Below, piece after piece: positions 10,486 to 20,690 of a stretch of DNA of 64,000 nucleotides (position 1 is the first letter of the stretch; every line of letters starts with the position of its first letter). A program made the translations under genes and the position numbers. The stretch spans positions 87,146 to 151,145 of the forward strand of contig JBBHKE010002310.1 in assembly GCA_037447655.1 (NCBI GenBank), given 5' to 3'. Source of the stretch: Zygnema cylindricum (taxonomy: Eukaryota > Streptophyta > Zygnematophyceae > Zygnematales > Zygnemataceae). Below the pieces are notes generated by a model. The model searched no databases and had not been told where the DNA came from. It worked only from the letters and a program-made list of their open reading frames with translations.

Positions 10486-11619
10486 TGTTGATATTTGAGT
10501 ATTTTTTAGGTCTATTAGGATAGAAAAAGAGCAGAGGCAGCCTGCCTCTAACTCCCTTCTCCAACCCCCACACTTGTCGTAGTCACTAAAGGCTGGATTG
10601 GGAGCTAGAGCCATGGCTACCTAAGCTCACTAGAGAAGACAGGAGATGATTTAGGTAGATGTACCAAAAGGTACTTGACGGACCCAAGAATTGATCCTGG
10701 TACCTGCCGTCCGTCAAGTCACCCATAGCCGGTAGCTTTGGCCGTTTAGTCTATGACTAGTGCTAAAGTATATTGGGTTTGATTTGTATTTAAACATGTA
10801 CACGTAGGTTTTTCCATTTAACGAGATTACGGTTTATAGGGCATAGAAACAGTTGTACTATTAGTACCAGACGAAACAAATAGTACGGACATTTGTTTCG
10901 ACGGTCCGAATAAAAAGGCGATGTAAAATCGACGGCCGTGGTGCAAGCCGGGATTGCGGAATGGCCCCCTTGGCGTTTTCGGGCGCCGCCACTCCGGATG
11001 ACACGTAGCGACGTCGTACGTGGTTGCGGAATTTCCGAAGTGCAAGATAACAAGCTCGGATGTGACACATGTCACCTGTATGACCTGCCGTACATCTACC
11101 GTACATAAAGTACACCGACGCCTGTACTTTGCTGTATGGTACAGTCTTGTGATTGGCGCCGTACTTCAGTAGAAGGGGTTTTAGAGAGGGAATAGGACTT
11201 AGAATATTTTGGGTAGGTAGCCGCCTCTCCCAAAGAGCATCTTGTATAAATGGCAAACTTTGGCCAGCGATAACTATCAACTCAGTTGACCAAATTAAGT
11301 GATTCTTTTTGTTGAGGACTCAAGAAAGTCCAAGCTACACAGCGGTGTAGTCGGTCAGAGTATTTGCCTGCCAGGGTGGCTGCATTTCTAGGGGAAAGTC
11401 AAAGTGGGTGAATGTGTCCAAATCTCATATTCTAACTTTGCATTCTGTGGTGGAACTGAGCACACAGAAAGTCTTATTTCACAAGGGTGAAGCTGTAATG
11501 GTGTTCTGATTGTCAAGGGGTCAATCATTTGGGTTTATATAAACTTGGAGTCGGTACTATCTAGATTAGCTTCTTTTGATCTGCGAATTCTGTGTGGCAA
11601 TGGAGCCCATAGAATTTCA
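10486..11619 (+). mobile_element. Family 2 solo LTR, TSD CCCCA
   Basis: It starts TGTTGATATTTG and ends ..GGAGCCCATAGAATTTCA, as in the family 2 LTRs at 57346 and 60587 (which lie on the other strand). Exact CCCCA repeats flank it (10481-10485, 11620-11624). It has the usual order: pyrimidine block, AGCCATGGCT, tRNA-like module (10674-10753), GTAC cluster (about 11079-11164), GATTGG (11151) and TATAAAT (11245). No internal sequence remains. Confidence 0.92.
10674..10753 (-). other. tRNA-like module with iMet-like T arm, antisense in LTR
   Basis: On the minus strand, TAGACTAAACGG (10742-10753) fits the Pol III A box at 11 of 12 positions. About 56 bases later CCAGG-ATCAATT-CTTGG folds as a 5-bp stem with a 7-base loop, the geometry of a tRNA T arm. 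An outer 10-bp inverted repeat, CTTGACGGAC (10674-10683) with GTCCGTCAAG (10709-10718), encloses the T-arm hairpin. The T-arm stem matches that of plant initiator tRNA-Met except for a C-to-T that leaves a G-T pair. It is a relic or mimic, not a functional tRNA gene. Confidence 0.55.
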
Positions 11620-11624
11620 CCCCA

Positions 11625-12788
11625 TTACCCCCCCCCCCCCCACCTCGTGTCGTTATGATGTGTGGTTATGCAACGTAGTCCAATTAGTTTTTGTTGTGAC
11701 TTCAATCCAATGGAAATGCGACGACATGGTGTCGTCGCCTTAATGTGGTGAACGAATAGGTACTTCAGTGCGTGTCGACAAATTTTGGCGAAATCAAAAA
11801 GGCGACGACAATGCGTCGTCGCCTCAACGTTGGAAGTTTTATAAACATAATTCATGCCGGTTAAAAGTGTAGCCGACACTTAAACGTAAAGTATAATAAA
11901 TGTCCAACGAATACGGTGCCCAATATTGAAATCGTGTTGTAAATGAAACATGGGATGCATTGATTCCTTTCGTCGCCCCACTGTTGGAATAGTCGAACGC
12001 ATCGGGTAGGCGACGAAGTTAATACGTGCCCGACCTTACATAATGTAAGTATCCCTCGCACGAAATCGTAGTATTTAACATTGTTGTGTACCTTTCATCA
12101 AAGTATGATTTGGGGCTATTTTTTTTTGTACTCTCTCCACTTTCCGTAGCCGCGTCTTCTTCAGTTTTATTTTACTCGCATCTTTAAATCTACGCTATAG
12201 AGGGCAACAACAGCGCTTAACGCACGTGCAGTGATCTTATCGCCGTCGCCATCCTCCTTGACCCGCAAAAGGTCATAAAGGGAGGCGAAAATGCTCGATC
12301 TCAAAATGAGGAAATGAAAAGGAATGGCTCTGTTAAGGTGAAGGATCCGGAAGATCGTGAAATTAAAGGAAAAACGAGTTGTGGAAGTCGGGAGGAAGAT
12401 CCAGCGTCGGGTTAATGAAAGAAGAGGATCTAAATCAAAACATCAGCTGATCAAAATCAAGAATCAATCTTGCAAATCGATCCAGAAAGATCGGAAAAAA
12501 GGAGTTAGGAAATCAAAGAATAAAATCGTTCAAGAAATCAGGAAATGGGGAGGGGGGAGGGAGTGAGGCACGGATAAAGTTAGAGAGGAGGGAAATTAAA
12601 CTAGGAAAACAGAAAGTTAGTCGATGAAGCAACGAGGATTACGTCCCCTAAACTTCTTATAGCGACGAGAGCATTGTGGAAGGGGAGGAACCGCCAGATG
12701 AGAAGCGTACCCCCGAAGTAGAACATCCCACGATTATTAGGGTATGGAAGGATGTGGATGAGGCCACCACTGAGGACGAAGAAAGTTT
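11625..12788. other. Unassigned region: poly-C run, two GC hairpins, purine-rich stretch
   Basis: It starts with a 14-base C run (11628-11641), followed by two similar hairpins at 11718-11738 and 11800-11824. 12290-12600 is purine-rich on the plus strand and opens a Lys/Arg-rich frame of 69 codons (12357-12566) that looks compositional rather than genic. No domain or repeat family was recognised. The family 2 LTR at 12794 ends it. Confidence 0.5.
11718..11824. repeat. Pair of GACGAC hairpins
   Basis: GCGACGAC (11718-11725) pairs with GTCGTCGC (11731-11738) around a 5-base loop. AGGCGACGAC (11800-11809) pairs with GTCGTCGCCT (11815-11824), also around a 5-base loop. The two share sequence and are about 80 bases apart, so they look like a repeated unit; a third partial AGGCGACGA lies near 12007. 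Confidence 0.75.
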
Positions 12789-12793
12789 GGATA

Positions 12794-13694
12794 TGAAATT
12801 CTGTGGTCTCCATTGACCCACAAAATGAACAGCCTATGTAAAGCCACTAGGATAATATTTGACCGTTTCACTTTCCCACTGAATAAGTGCCGCCCAGGCA
12901 CACAAATATTCTGACCACCCTCACACCTGTGAGGACAAGACTCTCGTGAGTCAAACGCAAAAAAAAATCACTGAATTTGCTCCCCTGAGCAGTTAGTTAT
13001 GGCTGGCCAAAGATGGCCTATAAATACAAAAGGTCACCTGAGGAGAGGTGCCTCAAACACGCTAAGTCCCTTAACTCCTACTCACAACTACGTCCTACTC
13101 TACCCTAGGCCAATCAAAAGAGTGTATAGTACAAGAAGGTACAGTGGGCGATTGTACTTGTTGTACGGCCATTGTACAACATGGCCTCTTGGTTGACACT
13201 TGTCAACATGGGAGTTGTCGTTCCTCTTCCCATCTTTTCCGCCGTCCAATGATGTGGCGCCACGTGGCACAGCGTGCCACTATCTTCGAAAGCCGCCAAA
13301 GATTCCTTCGGGTTTGGCGGGGGCGACGACGTCCGTCCGATCATGTATTTTCCACAGTTAGATTTGCGTCCACGAGAGCCATTTCACTATAATGTTGTTT
13401 CGACAATTTTGGTCTGTTTTAATGAAAGTGACGTTTTGCGTAACACTTTAAATACATAACGAACTAAATCCGTATATCGTTTCGTACACGCCATAATGGT
13501 TAAGGCATACGTCTATGTTGTATTTCGTAGACCTGGGTTTAAATCTGGTCTAGGGCAACATTTTGGCGATCTATAATTCATATTGCCTGTCTGCCTGTTT
13601 CTTTTTGACTATGGCGGCAGCCATGGCGACTCTCTCTCTCTCTTCACTCTAGAGTCCAAATTAAGAAGTGAATATTAATTACTTCTTTTCAACA
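12794..13694 (-). repeat. Family 2 LTR (3' LTR)
   Basis: Plus-strand ends TGAAATTCTGTGG and CTTTTCAACA (901 bp); the element-strand start is TGTTGAAAAG and the end GAATTTCA. A second kind of tRNA-like module lies on the plus strand at about 13490-13556, with a GG dinucleotide at 13498 and GGTTTAAATCT at 13536-13546. GTAC clusters occur around 13084-13172. The bases outside the left end are GGATA (12789-12793); their partner was not found. Confidence 0.88.
13490..13556 (+). other. tRNA-like module type 2, antisense in LTR
   Basis: ATAATGGTTAAGGC resembles a tRNA D arm and is followed 37 bases later by the B-box-like GGTTTAAATCT. GTCTA (13511-13515) and TAGAC (13528-13532) could form an anticodon-like stem. 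Equivalent copies are at about 18801-18867 (B box GGTTCAAATCC exact), 58171-58235 and the matching place in the LTR at 60587. Confidence 0.5.
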
Positions 13695-13737
13695 CTCCCC
13701 TTAATTCTTAGTCAACTTTTAATTTAAGTCCACAATT

Positions 13738-14232
13738 TTATCTGCAAAATATTAACTTAGGAGAAGGTACCGGTTTTGTCATCATGTCTGCAATCATCTC
13801 TTTATCACTTTTATGAACCAGTTTAATTATTTTATTCTCAACCTTCTCTCTGACAAAGCTTAGTATTATATCCATATGTTTAGCTTTGAAATGGTGTTTT
13901 AGATTAGCTGCAATAGAGATAGCAACTTGATTATCACAAAAGACATTCTGAGTCCCAGATTTCATTAACCCAAGTTTTTTGAGCAGAGATTTTACCCACA
14001 TTAATTCTTTAGTGTTCGAACATGGAGCTATGTATTCAACCTCCTTAGTGGACTGAGCAACTATTTTTTGTTGTTTGCTACTCCAACAACAGCCAATTTG
14101 CAACACATATCCAGTTGTACATCGTCTCAAATGCACATCCCCATAACTGGCATCACTCTTAGTGGTGATGTATGTGTGCTCCCCTCCCAAATGCAACCAT
14201 AATTCCCTTGTTCCCATGAAATACCTTATCAC
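13738..14232 (-). pseudogene. copia RNase H domain (family 2)
   Basis: The minus frame reads from GTRELWLHLGGEHT through SDASYGD, CCWSSKQQKIVAQSTKEVEY and VFCDNQVAIS to MIADMMTKPVPSPK. The catalytic carboxylates expected for RNase H (Asp of SDASYGD, Glu of EVEY, Asp of CDNQ) are all present, so this domain is the best preserved of this copy. The usual TWSD is TKSD, the 3' end is cut short after IFCR, and the frame to the preceding RT domain is interrupted. It removes the RNA strand during minus-strand DNA synthesis. Confidence 0.88.
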
Positions 14233-15213
14233 TTTTTTGGCTGCTTCCCAATCTGTTTTCTAGTTTCATTTAGACTTCTACTGAGAACGCCTACAACCGC
14301 AGCTATGTCCGGACGTGTACAATTCATAAAGTAAATTAAACTGCCTACAATTTGCCTATAAGGAATTCCTTCCATAAACCTCTTTTCTTCCTCATCCATC
14401 TTATCACTCAAAATCAATATCCCTCCCTCTTCACTCCCATCCGATACTTTCTTTAGATCCATGGGAGTGGTACACCCATTTGCTTTCTCCATCTGAAACT
14501 TTTCTAACATATTACCAATAGCTTCTTTCTGAGTGAATCTTATAATTCTATTCCCTATATCCCTCTTCATTTTAATCCCCAAAATGTATTTTGCTTCGCC
14601 GAGATCTTTCATGTCAAACCGACTTATCAAATCCTGTTTGAGTTTGTTAATTTTATCTAAGGACTTGCTTAAGACTAACAAATCATCAACAAAAATAACA
14701 ATAAATATCACTCAATTTTCATCCTCAAAATATATATGGTTTGATCTGAACTTATTCTAATGTATCCCAAACTTGTCAAAAATTCGTCCAATTTTATGTT
14801 CCATTGCTGCGGGGCTTGCTTAAGGCCATAAAGTGATTTTATCAGTTTGCACACCTTGCTTTTGTTCTCCACTTTCCACGAATCCTTCTGGTTGCCTCAT
14901 GTAGATTTCTCCTTTCAACTCTTTGTGTAAGAAGGCTGTCTTAATATCCATCTGGTGTATTTCCATATCCTCTGCTACGGCTAAACTTAAGAGAATTTTG
15001 ACAGAAGGGAATCTGACTACGAGTGCAAAGGTTTTCTTCATAGTCTATTCTTTCTTTCTGAGTATAACCTTTAGCTACAAACCTAGCCTTATATCTTTCA
15101 ATGGTATTATCTGGGTTTAGTTTAAGCTTAAAAACCCACTTACATCCAATCGGTTTTCTGTTTGATGGACAATCTACCAACTCCGATGTATTGGCTTCCA
15201 TGATAGAGGCCAT
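14229..15213 (-). pseudogene. copia reverse transcriptase (family 2)
   Basis: The RT starts with [16 protein letters not shown] and AKGYTQKE, continues through MDIKTAFLHKELKGEIYM and reaches the catalytic motif FVDDLLVLSKS (FVDD at 14682-14693, both Asp present). GEAKYILGIKM and TRPDIAAVVGVLSRSL follow. It is split over at least three frames, with breaks near 14715, 14820 and 15041, so no full enzyme can be made. It lies between integrase and RNase H as in copia. Confidence 0.88.
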
Positions 15214-15285
15214 TTCTTCATTGATGGCAATGATCCACCGGCTACTTTCTAGGGAATTTATGGCCTTGAAGTATGTTTGAGGTTC

Positions 15286-16530
15286 TTATGGGTGAGACAT
15301 CTTTTTGAGATTGCTATTTACATGTCTTTCTTGAAGCCGTTTACTACTTTTTTTTCCTCTTTCAAAATCTGACGCCGGTATGGAAGGCATCCTCGGGTTT
15401 CGTTTAGGAAGATTTTCATCTGCCGTATCTTCCAATTCCGGTGTTTGATCAAGTTCCTCGTCGGTTTCCATTTCGTATTGTGGTGTTACCTTGGATGTTG
15501 TCTTTTCATCCTTCTCTTTTGATACACCTGCAAATTTTTCCTTCTCCCCGTCTTCCTTCTCTTCATTTCCCAAGTAAAAGTCAGAATACTGACCCGATTC
15601 AAATCTGATTTTGACTTCTTTGTTATATTTGAATGGATCTATAGACTTTACTTCATTCATCACCACTATGTGTTTTACCAAAATGATATCTCTCTTTTTT
15701 AAGTCATACACTCGACATCTTTTTGTGCTCTCATCATATCCTACAAGATATCTTGGTTTCCCTCTTCCCTCTAACTTCCATTTGGTCTTATCGGAATCCA
15801 AACCGTAGACTTGACTTCCGAACTCTCTCAAACTAGACGAATCTGGTTTTCTTCCCGTCCACCTTTCATACGGAGTTTCCTCCTTATTTGGCGAAGTTAG
15901 CACTCTATTTTTGATGAAGTTAGCGTAGTTCATAGACTCTGCCCAAAACTGCAATCCTATTCTTTTATCAGTTAGCATACTTCTGGACATATCTCCTAAA
16001 GTTATATTCACTCTTTGTGCTACTCCATTTTGTTCCGAATTATAAGGAACTGTTTTCTCATGATGGATTCCTTCTTCTTTAAGAAATTCTTCAAATTCCT
16101 TTGAGGTGTATTCTTTCCCATTATCACTTTTTATCTCTTTTATTGAGGTTTCATGTAATTTTTCACTCCATACTTTGTATAATTTGAAACATCTTAGAAC
16201 CTCTGACTTATGTCTAAGAAAATATACCTTAGTGTATCTAGACCAATCATCTGTAATGGTTAGCATCCATATTTTCCCCCCATGTGAAACATACCTAGCT
16301 GGTCCCCAAACATTAGTGTGAACTAGATCTAATACTTTCTCTCTTTTAAATGTGGATGCCTTTGGAAATGGAAGTCTATGAATCTTCCCTTGGGCACATC
16401 CACTACAATCATTTAAGGTCTCATCATCTCCAAACTCAATTCCATCCACTATTCTATTTTTCTTCCTTTTTTATAATCTATCTAGATTCACATGCCCCAA
16501 CCTCTTGTGCCCAAGCATCATATCACTTCC
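15286..16530 (-). pseudogene. copia integrase with two catalytic residues lost (family 2)
   Basis: A 387-codon open stretch (15286-16449) covers most of the integrase, which inserts the cDNA. The HHCC zinc part runs from HKRLGHVNL (about 16510, followed by a stop) to CSGCAQGK. The DDE core has HTNVWGP where HTDVWGP is expected (first catalytic Asp to Asn), SDNGKEY (second Asp kept) and NGVAQRVN where NGVAERxN is expected (Glu to Gln). The C-terminal linker is Lys/Glu-rich and runs into the RT. Long open reading without active residues suggests recent decay or mobilisation in trans. Confidence 0.9.
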
Positions 16531-16577
16531 ACACGAGTAGAGGACACCCTTTTCATTGCAAAGTATATTTTGAACAT

Positions 16578-16930
16578 TTATTGACTACCCTTTTCAGCTA
16601 TGAAATAAGCCTCATTATCAAAGCTAGCTGTGAAAATTCCTTTCTTAGTTCCGGTTTCGAACTCTTTTTCATCTAGAACAGTTGTAGAGACTAGATTCTT
16701 GCTAAGTTGTGGAATGTAAAGAACGTCTGAGAGTGTTACAATTGAAGCCTTTCCATCAACTAGAACTCTTAAATCAACCGATCCAACAAGACTTGTGGTT
16801 TTTACTCTACCATCTGCATACTCTTTCTCAACTGTTGGAATTTTTCTTAACTTAGTTAACCACCTCTTATCCTTGCACATATGCATTGAGGTTTTGAGTC
16901 TATGATCCACCCATCCTCAGGTGGATCCCT
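16578..16930 (-). pseudogene. copia protease region (family 2), active site broken
   Basis: The frame contains SMHMCKDKRWLTKLRKIP, a typical segment just after the protease active site, then LSDVLYIPQLSKNLVS. The active-site DSG that should precede it is destroyed: the alternative frame reads WIIDSKP, with Gly replaced and the frame shifted by a lost base. The protease would have cut the Gag-Pol polyprotein. The stretch 16578-16910 encodes the same peptide as 41174-41506. Confidence 0.85.
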
Positions 16931-18106
16931 CTTACCTCCGAAAGCACACTATTGTCTCAATAGAATGTCTGCATGCTTCATAGTTGTTTTTGGTTTAAGA
17001 AGAAGCTCCTCAAGTTCCTCTTCCGATTCGGTTACGTCATCTTCTTCCTCGTCATGAACTTCAGTGAGAAAAGCCTTTTTCTTTCCTCCATATTTTGAGG
17101 AACCTTGTCCATCTTTTAATTGGATTTCTGCAAGCTTTACACAATCTGCTATATAATGTCCTAGTTTGTTGCATAAGCGACATAATCCACCTCGAGGAGC
17201 TCCTCTCCCTTGTCGATCAAATCTGCCACCTCCTTGTCTCTTTCCTCCAAAGTTTCGATAGGGATCCTTTCCCTTTTCCTCTTCTTACTTCCGCCAATCA
17301 GATCCTACAACCAATGCTTGAACACTCAGACTTCCTCTTCTAAGTTCTATGGTACTCTCTTTTACTAAATTCATCCCCACTATTTCATCCCAATTCCAAT
17401 TGCTATTACTTTGATCGTGCAACCAATTAATGATATTCACATACTCTTCAAATAGTTGCATTATTAATGTATTTACTCTTTGTCTCTCAGACCATGAGTT
17501 ACATGCACTCTCTAATTCTCCAAATAATGCTCCTAAGTCACTGCAATAATCATTCATACGTCCTTATTTGTAAGTATGAGCTGAAATCTTGTTTTATAGT
17601 AACTGTTGCTGCTGCAATGACCCACTCTTATATTTTTTTACAAGAGATACCCAAATCTAAGAGGAAAATGTAACATGCATAAGGGGAGTGGCAATAACCT
17701 TCACTACACTTTTGAGAATTAAGTGCTTAGCCACCTTGTCCTCATAGTTCCAATTTTTATATTTTGACCGTTCGGTCTGACTCCTTGTCACCATTTATGG
17801 TGGTGCTGCTGCCGGTTTCGTCCTTGACAATGGAGTCCCTCGAGAAGCAACTCCTCCCTTTTCTCCTTCCATGATTATTTCCTCCCCTTCTTCGTCATCG
17901 TTCGTGATGGTGGCTGATGTTTTAACAGCTGTTGTGACGGAGGTGCCAGAAAAATGTGTTCTTCCAAACCCAGGTGGAGGTGGTCATCAAATTTGCCTAG
18001 ACAGTATGTACCATAGGTGCTTCTCAAAAATTTCTCCCTCTATCATCATTTCCCAATAAAAAAAGTTTGATCCATTAAATACGGGCACCCTAGAGGGTTG
18101 GCCCAT
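16931..18106 (-). pseudogene. copia gag with CCHC zinc knuckle (family 2)
   Basis: The minus frame starts at the ATG inside the primer site (18104-18106) with MGQPSRVPVFNGSNFFYWE, the FNG..YxxW start typical of copia gag. It passes MNDYCSDLGALFGELES (17557), a basic Gly-rich part and the zinc knuckle CRLCNKLGHYIADC (about 17150-17190), then an acidic DEEEDDVTESEEELEE stretch. Several stops and frameshifts break it. Gag forms the particle and binds RNA. Confidence 0.85.
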
Positions 18107-18110
18107 AACC
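18096..18110 (-). other. Primer-binding site, iMet anticodon arm type
   Basis: On the minus strand the 15 bases directly after the LTR end are GGTTATGGGCCAACC, one mismatch from the complement of the plant initiator tRNA-Met anticodon arm. This implies priming by a half-tRNA, as known for Drosophila copia, rather than by the tRNA 3' end. Confidence 0.8.
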
Positions 18111-19008
18111 TGAAATTCTGTGGTCTCCATTATCCCACAGAATCAGCAGCCTATGCAAAGCCTCTAGGATAATATTTGCCCCTTCCACTTTCTCACTGAA
18201 TAGGTGCCGCCCAGTCACACAAAAACTTTGACTACCCTCACCCTTTTGAGGACAAGACTCCTTTGAGTCAAATGCAAAAAGAATCACTGAATTTGCTCCC
18301 CTGGGCAGTAAGTTATGGCTGGCCAAAGATGGCCTAAAAAAACAAAAGGTCACCTGGAGAGAGGCGCCTCAAACACGCTAAGTCCCTTAACTACTACTCA
18401 TAACTACCTACTACCCTACCCTAAGCCTTTTAGAAGAGTGTATAGTACAAGAAGGTACAATGACCGATTGTACTTCTTGTACGACCATTGTACAACATAG
18501 CCTTCTAGTTAACACTTGTCAACTTGAAGCCATTGTTCCTCCTCCTATCCCTTCCGACGTCCAATGATTTGGTGCCACGTGGCACAACGCTCCGCTATGT
18601 CCGAAATCCGCCAAAGATTCATTCGGGTTTGGAGGGGGCGATGACGTCCGCCCGATAATGTATTTTACACGGTTATATTCGCGTCCTGGAGCTTCGTTTG
18701 ACAATAGACGTTTCGTCAATTTTGGTATGTTTAAGTGAAAGTGACGTTTTGCGTAACACTTTCATTAATTACCGAACCACATACATGTATCGTTTTTTTA
18801 ACGCCTTAATGGTTAAGTGTACTTCTATATAACACTATGAAGTCTAAGGTTCAAATCCTGTTAAGGGCAATATTTTGGTAATCTATCAATCGGTCTGCCA
18901 GTCTGCCTATTTCGTTCTGACTATGGCGATAGCCATGGTGACTCTCTCTCTCTCTCTTCACTCTAGAGTCTAAATTAAAAAGTGAATAATCATTACTTCT
19001 TTTCAACA
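18111..19008 (-). repeat. Family 2 LTR shared by two internal regions
   Basis: 898 bp with the same ends as 12794-13694 (TGAAATTCTGTGG, CTTTTCAACA). Primer site on its left, polypurine tract (CTCCCCTTGATTC on the plus strand) on its right: it serves as 5' LTR for 13695-18110 and 3' LTR for 19009 onward. The antisense tRNA-like module includes an exact B box, GGTTCAAATCC (18848-18858). Confidence 0.9.
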
Positions 19009-19828
19009 CTCCCCTTGATTCTTAGTCAACTTTTAGTTTAATCCACAATTTTCTCTGCAAAATTTTAACTTAAGAGAAGGCACCGGTTTTGTCACTATGT
19101 CTGCAATAATCTCTTTATCACCCTTATGAACCAGTTTTGAACTATTTTATTCTCAACCTTCTCTCTGACAAATGTTAGTCTTATATCCATATATTTAGCT
19201 TTGAAATGGTGTTTTGGATTAGTTGCGATAGAGATAGCAGCTTGATTATCACAAAAGACATTCTAAGTCCCAGTTTTTATGTACACAAGTTCTTCGAGTA
19301 GAGATTTTACCCACATTAAATCTTTACTGGCAACATATAAAGCCATGTATTCAGCCTCCATAGTGGAATGAGCAACTACTTTTTGTTGTTTGCTACTTCA
19401 AAAACATGCACCAGATTGAATTTGCAACACATATCCAGTTGTACATCGTCTCAAAAGCACAAACCTATAACTGGCATCACTCCAAGTGGTGTGCTCCCTT
19501 CCCAAATGCAACCATAATTCCCTTGTTCCCATCAAATATCTCATCACTCTTTTGGCTTTTTCCCAGTCTCTCTTCATAGGTTCAGTTAGACTTCTACTGA
19601 GAACACCTACAGCCGCAGCTATGTCCGAACGTGTACAATTTATAAAGTAGATAAAACTACCTATAGTTTGTCGATAAGGAATTCCTTCAATAAACCTCTT
19701 TTCTTCCTCATCCATCTCATCATTCAAAATCAATATCCCTCCCTCTTCACTCCCCTCCGATACTTTCTTTAGATCTATGAGAGTGGTACACCCATTTGCT
19801 TTCTCCATCTGCAACTTTTCTAAGCACA
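19009..19828 (-). pseudogene. Second family 2 internal region: RNase H and RT C-terminus
   Basis: Reading right to left: EKLQMEKANGCTT, IPYRQTIGSFIYFINCTRS, GVLSRSLTEP, MGTRELWLHLGREHT and SGACF, then a decayed remainder to the polypurine tract at 19009. This is the same domain order as 13738-14711 but a different copy (for example ATGTACACAAG for ATTAACCCAAG). It ends abruptly at about 19828 where the sequence becomes family 5 RT. Confidence 0.85.
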
Positions 19829-20690
19829 TTTCCTATCGCTTCCTGCTGCGTTAGATGAATTGTACTCCGATCGCTGTCCCTTTCTTCTTGATTTCCAAGA
19901 ATATACTTTGCCTCACCTAAATCTTTCATCTCAAATTTTGAATTCAAGGCTACCTTCATTTTGTTAATCTCATTTAATGATTTGCTTAACAACAACAAAT
20001 CATTTACATATACTGCAATGTAAATGATCCCATCATCCCTTTCTATAACATAAACAGAGTGATCTGAGCTAATCCTAACGAATTAAAGACTGGTTAGGAA
20101 CTCATCTAGTTTCAAATTCCATTGACGTTGAGCCTGTTTCAGACCGTACAGGGATTTCAACAGTTTACAGACCGGATTTTCTTTTCCTGTCTCTTCATAC
20201 ATTTCAGGCTGCTTCATATAAATTACTTCCTCTAGATCTCTATGCAAAAAGGCTGTCTTAACATCCATTTGATGTAATTCCATATTTTCAATAGTCGCTA
20301 AAGACAACAAAATTCTAACGGTTGGAAACTGGACAACCGGAGAGAAAGTCTATTCATAGTCAATTCCCTCCTTTGACTATAGCCTTTAGCAACTAGTCTA
20401 GCTTTATATCTTTTAATAGAGTTATCTGGGTTCAACTTGACTTTAAAGACCCACTTACAACCGATGGCCGTTCTATCTGGCGGAAGCTCCACAAGCTCCC
20501 AGGTTTGAGCCTCCATTATCGATCGCATTTCATCATTAACTGCGGAGATCCATTGATCCTTTTCCAGAGCTGAAAAAGCTTCCTGTATTGTGACTGGTTC
20601 TATCGTGCAGGTAGACAATAGAGCAGCCTCGCAGCTTCGTAGCTTCGCAATTTTGCAGCATCGCAGCTTCGCAACAGCCTCGTAGCTTCT
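19829..20690 (-). pseudogene. Family 5 reverse transcriptase segment fused to family 2
   Basis: This 0.86-kb stretch appears identical to about 45033-45896: [72 protein letters not shown] and EAQTWELVELPPD. The active-site motif reads YVND in place of YVDD in both copies, so the RT is dead. At the left join a one-base insertion relative to family 5 (CTTAGAAAAG for CTTGAAAAG) shifts the frame into family 2. On the right it stops inside the GCTTCGCAGC repeats. Confidence 0.88.

Larger units (their letters stand above)
12794..19008 (-). mobile_element. Family 2 copia element, gag-pol, both LTRs present
   Basis: The minus-strand order is 5' LTR 18111-19008, primer site 18096-18110, gag, protease, integrase, RT, RNase H, polypurine tract (13695-13709 on the plus strand) and 3' LTR 12794-13694, about 6.2 kb in all. 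The 5' LTR is also followed on its outer side by a second polypurine tract and RNase H (19009 on), so it is part of a tandem array and has no right-hand target duplication. It is not autonomous: protease, integrase and gag are all damaged. Confidence 0.88.

Noticed and set aside
12357-12566. Lys/Arg-rich 69-codon ORF as a gene
   Set aside because: It follows from purine-rich composition; no start context, homology or neighbouring exons.
17095-17343. Plus-strand 82-codon ORF seen three times (also 29042, 41691)
   Set aside because: It is antisense to the gag zinc-knuckle and basic region and repeats only because gag repeats.
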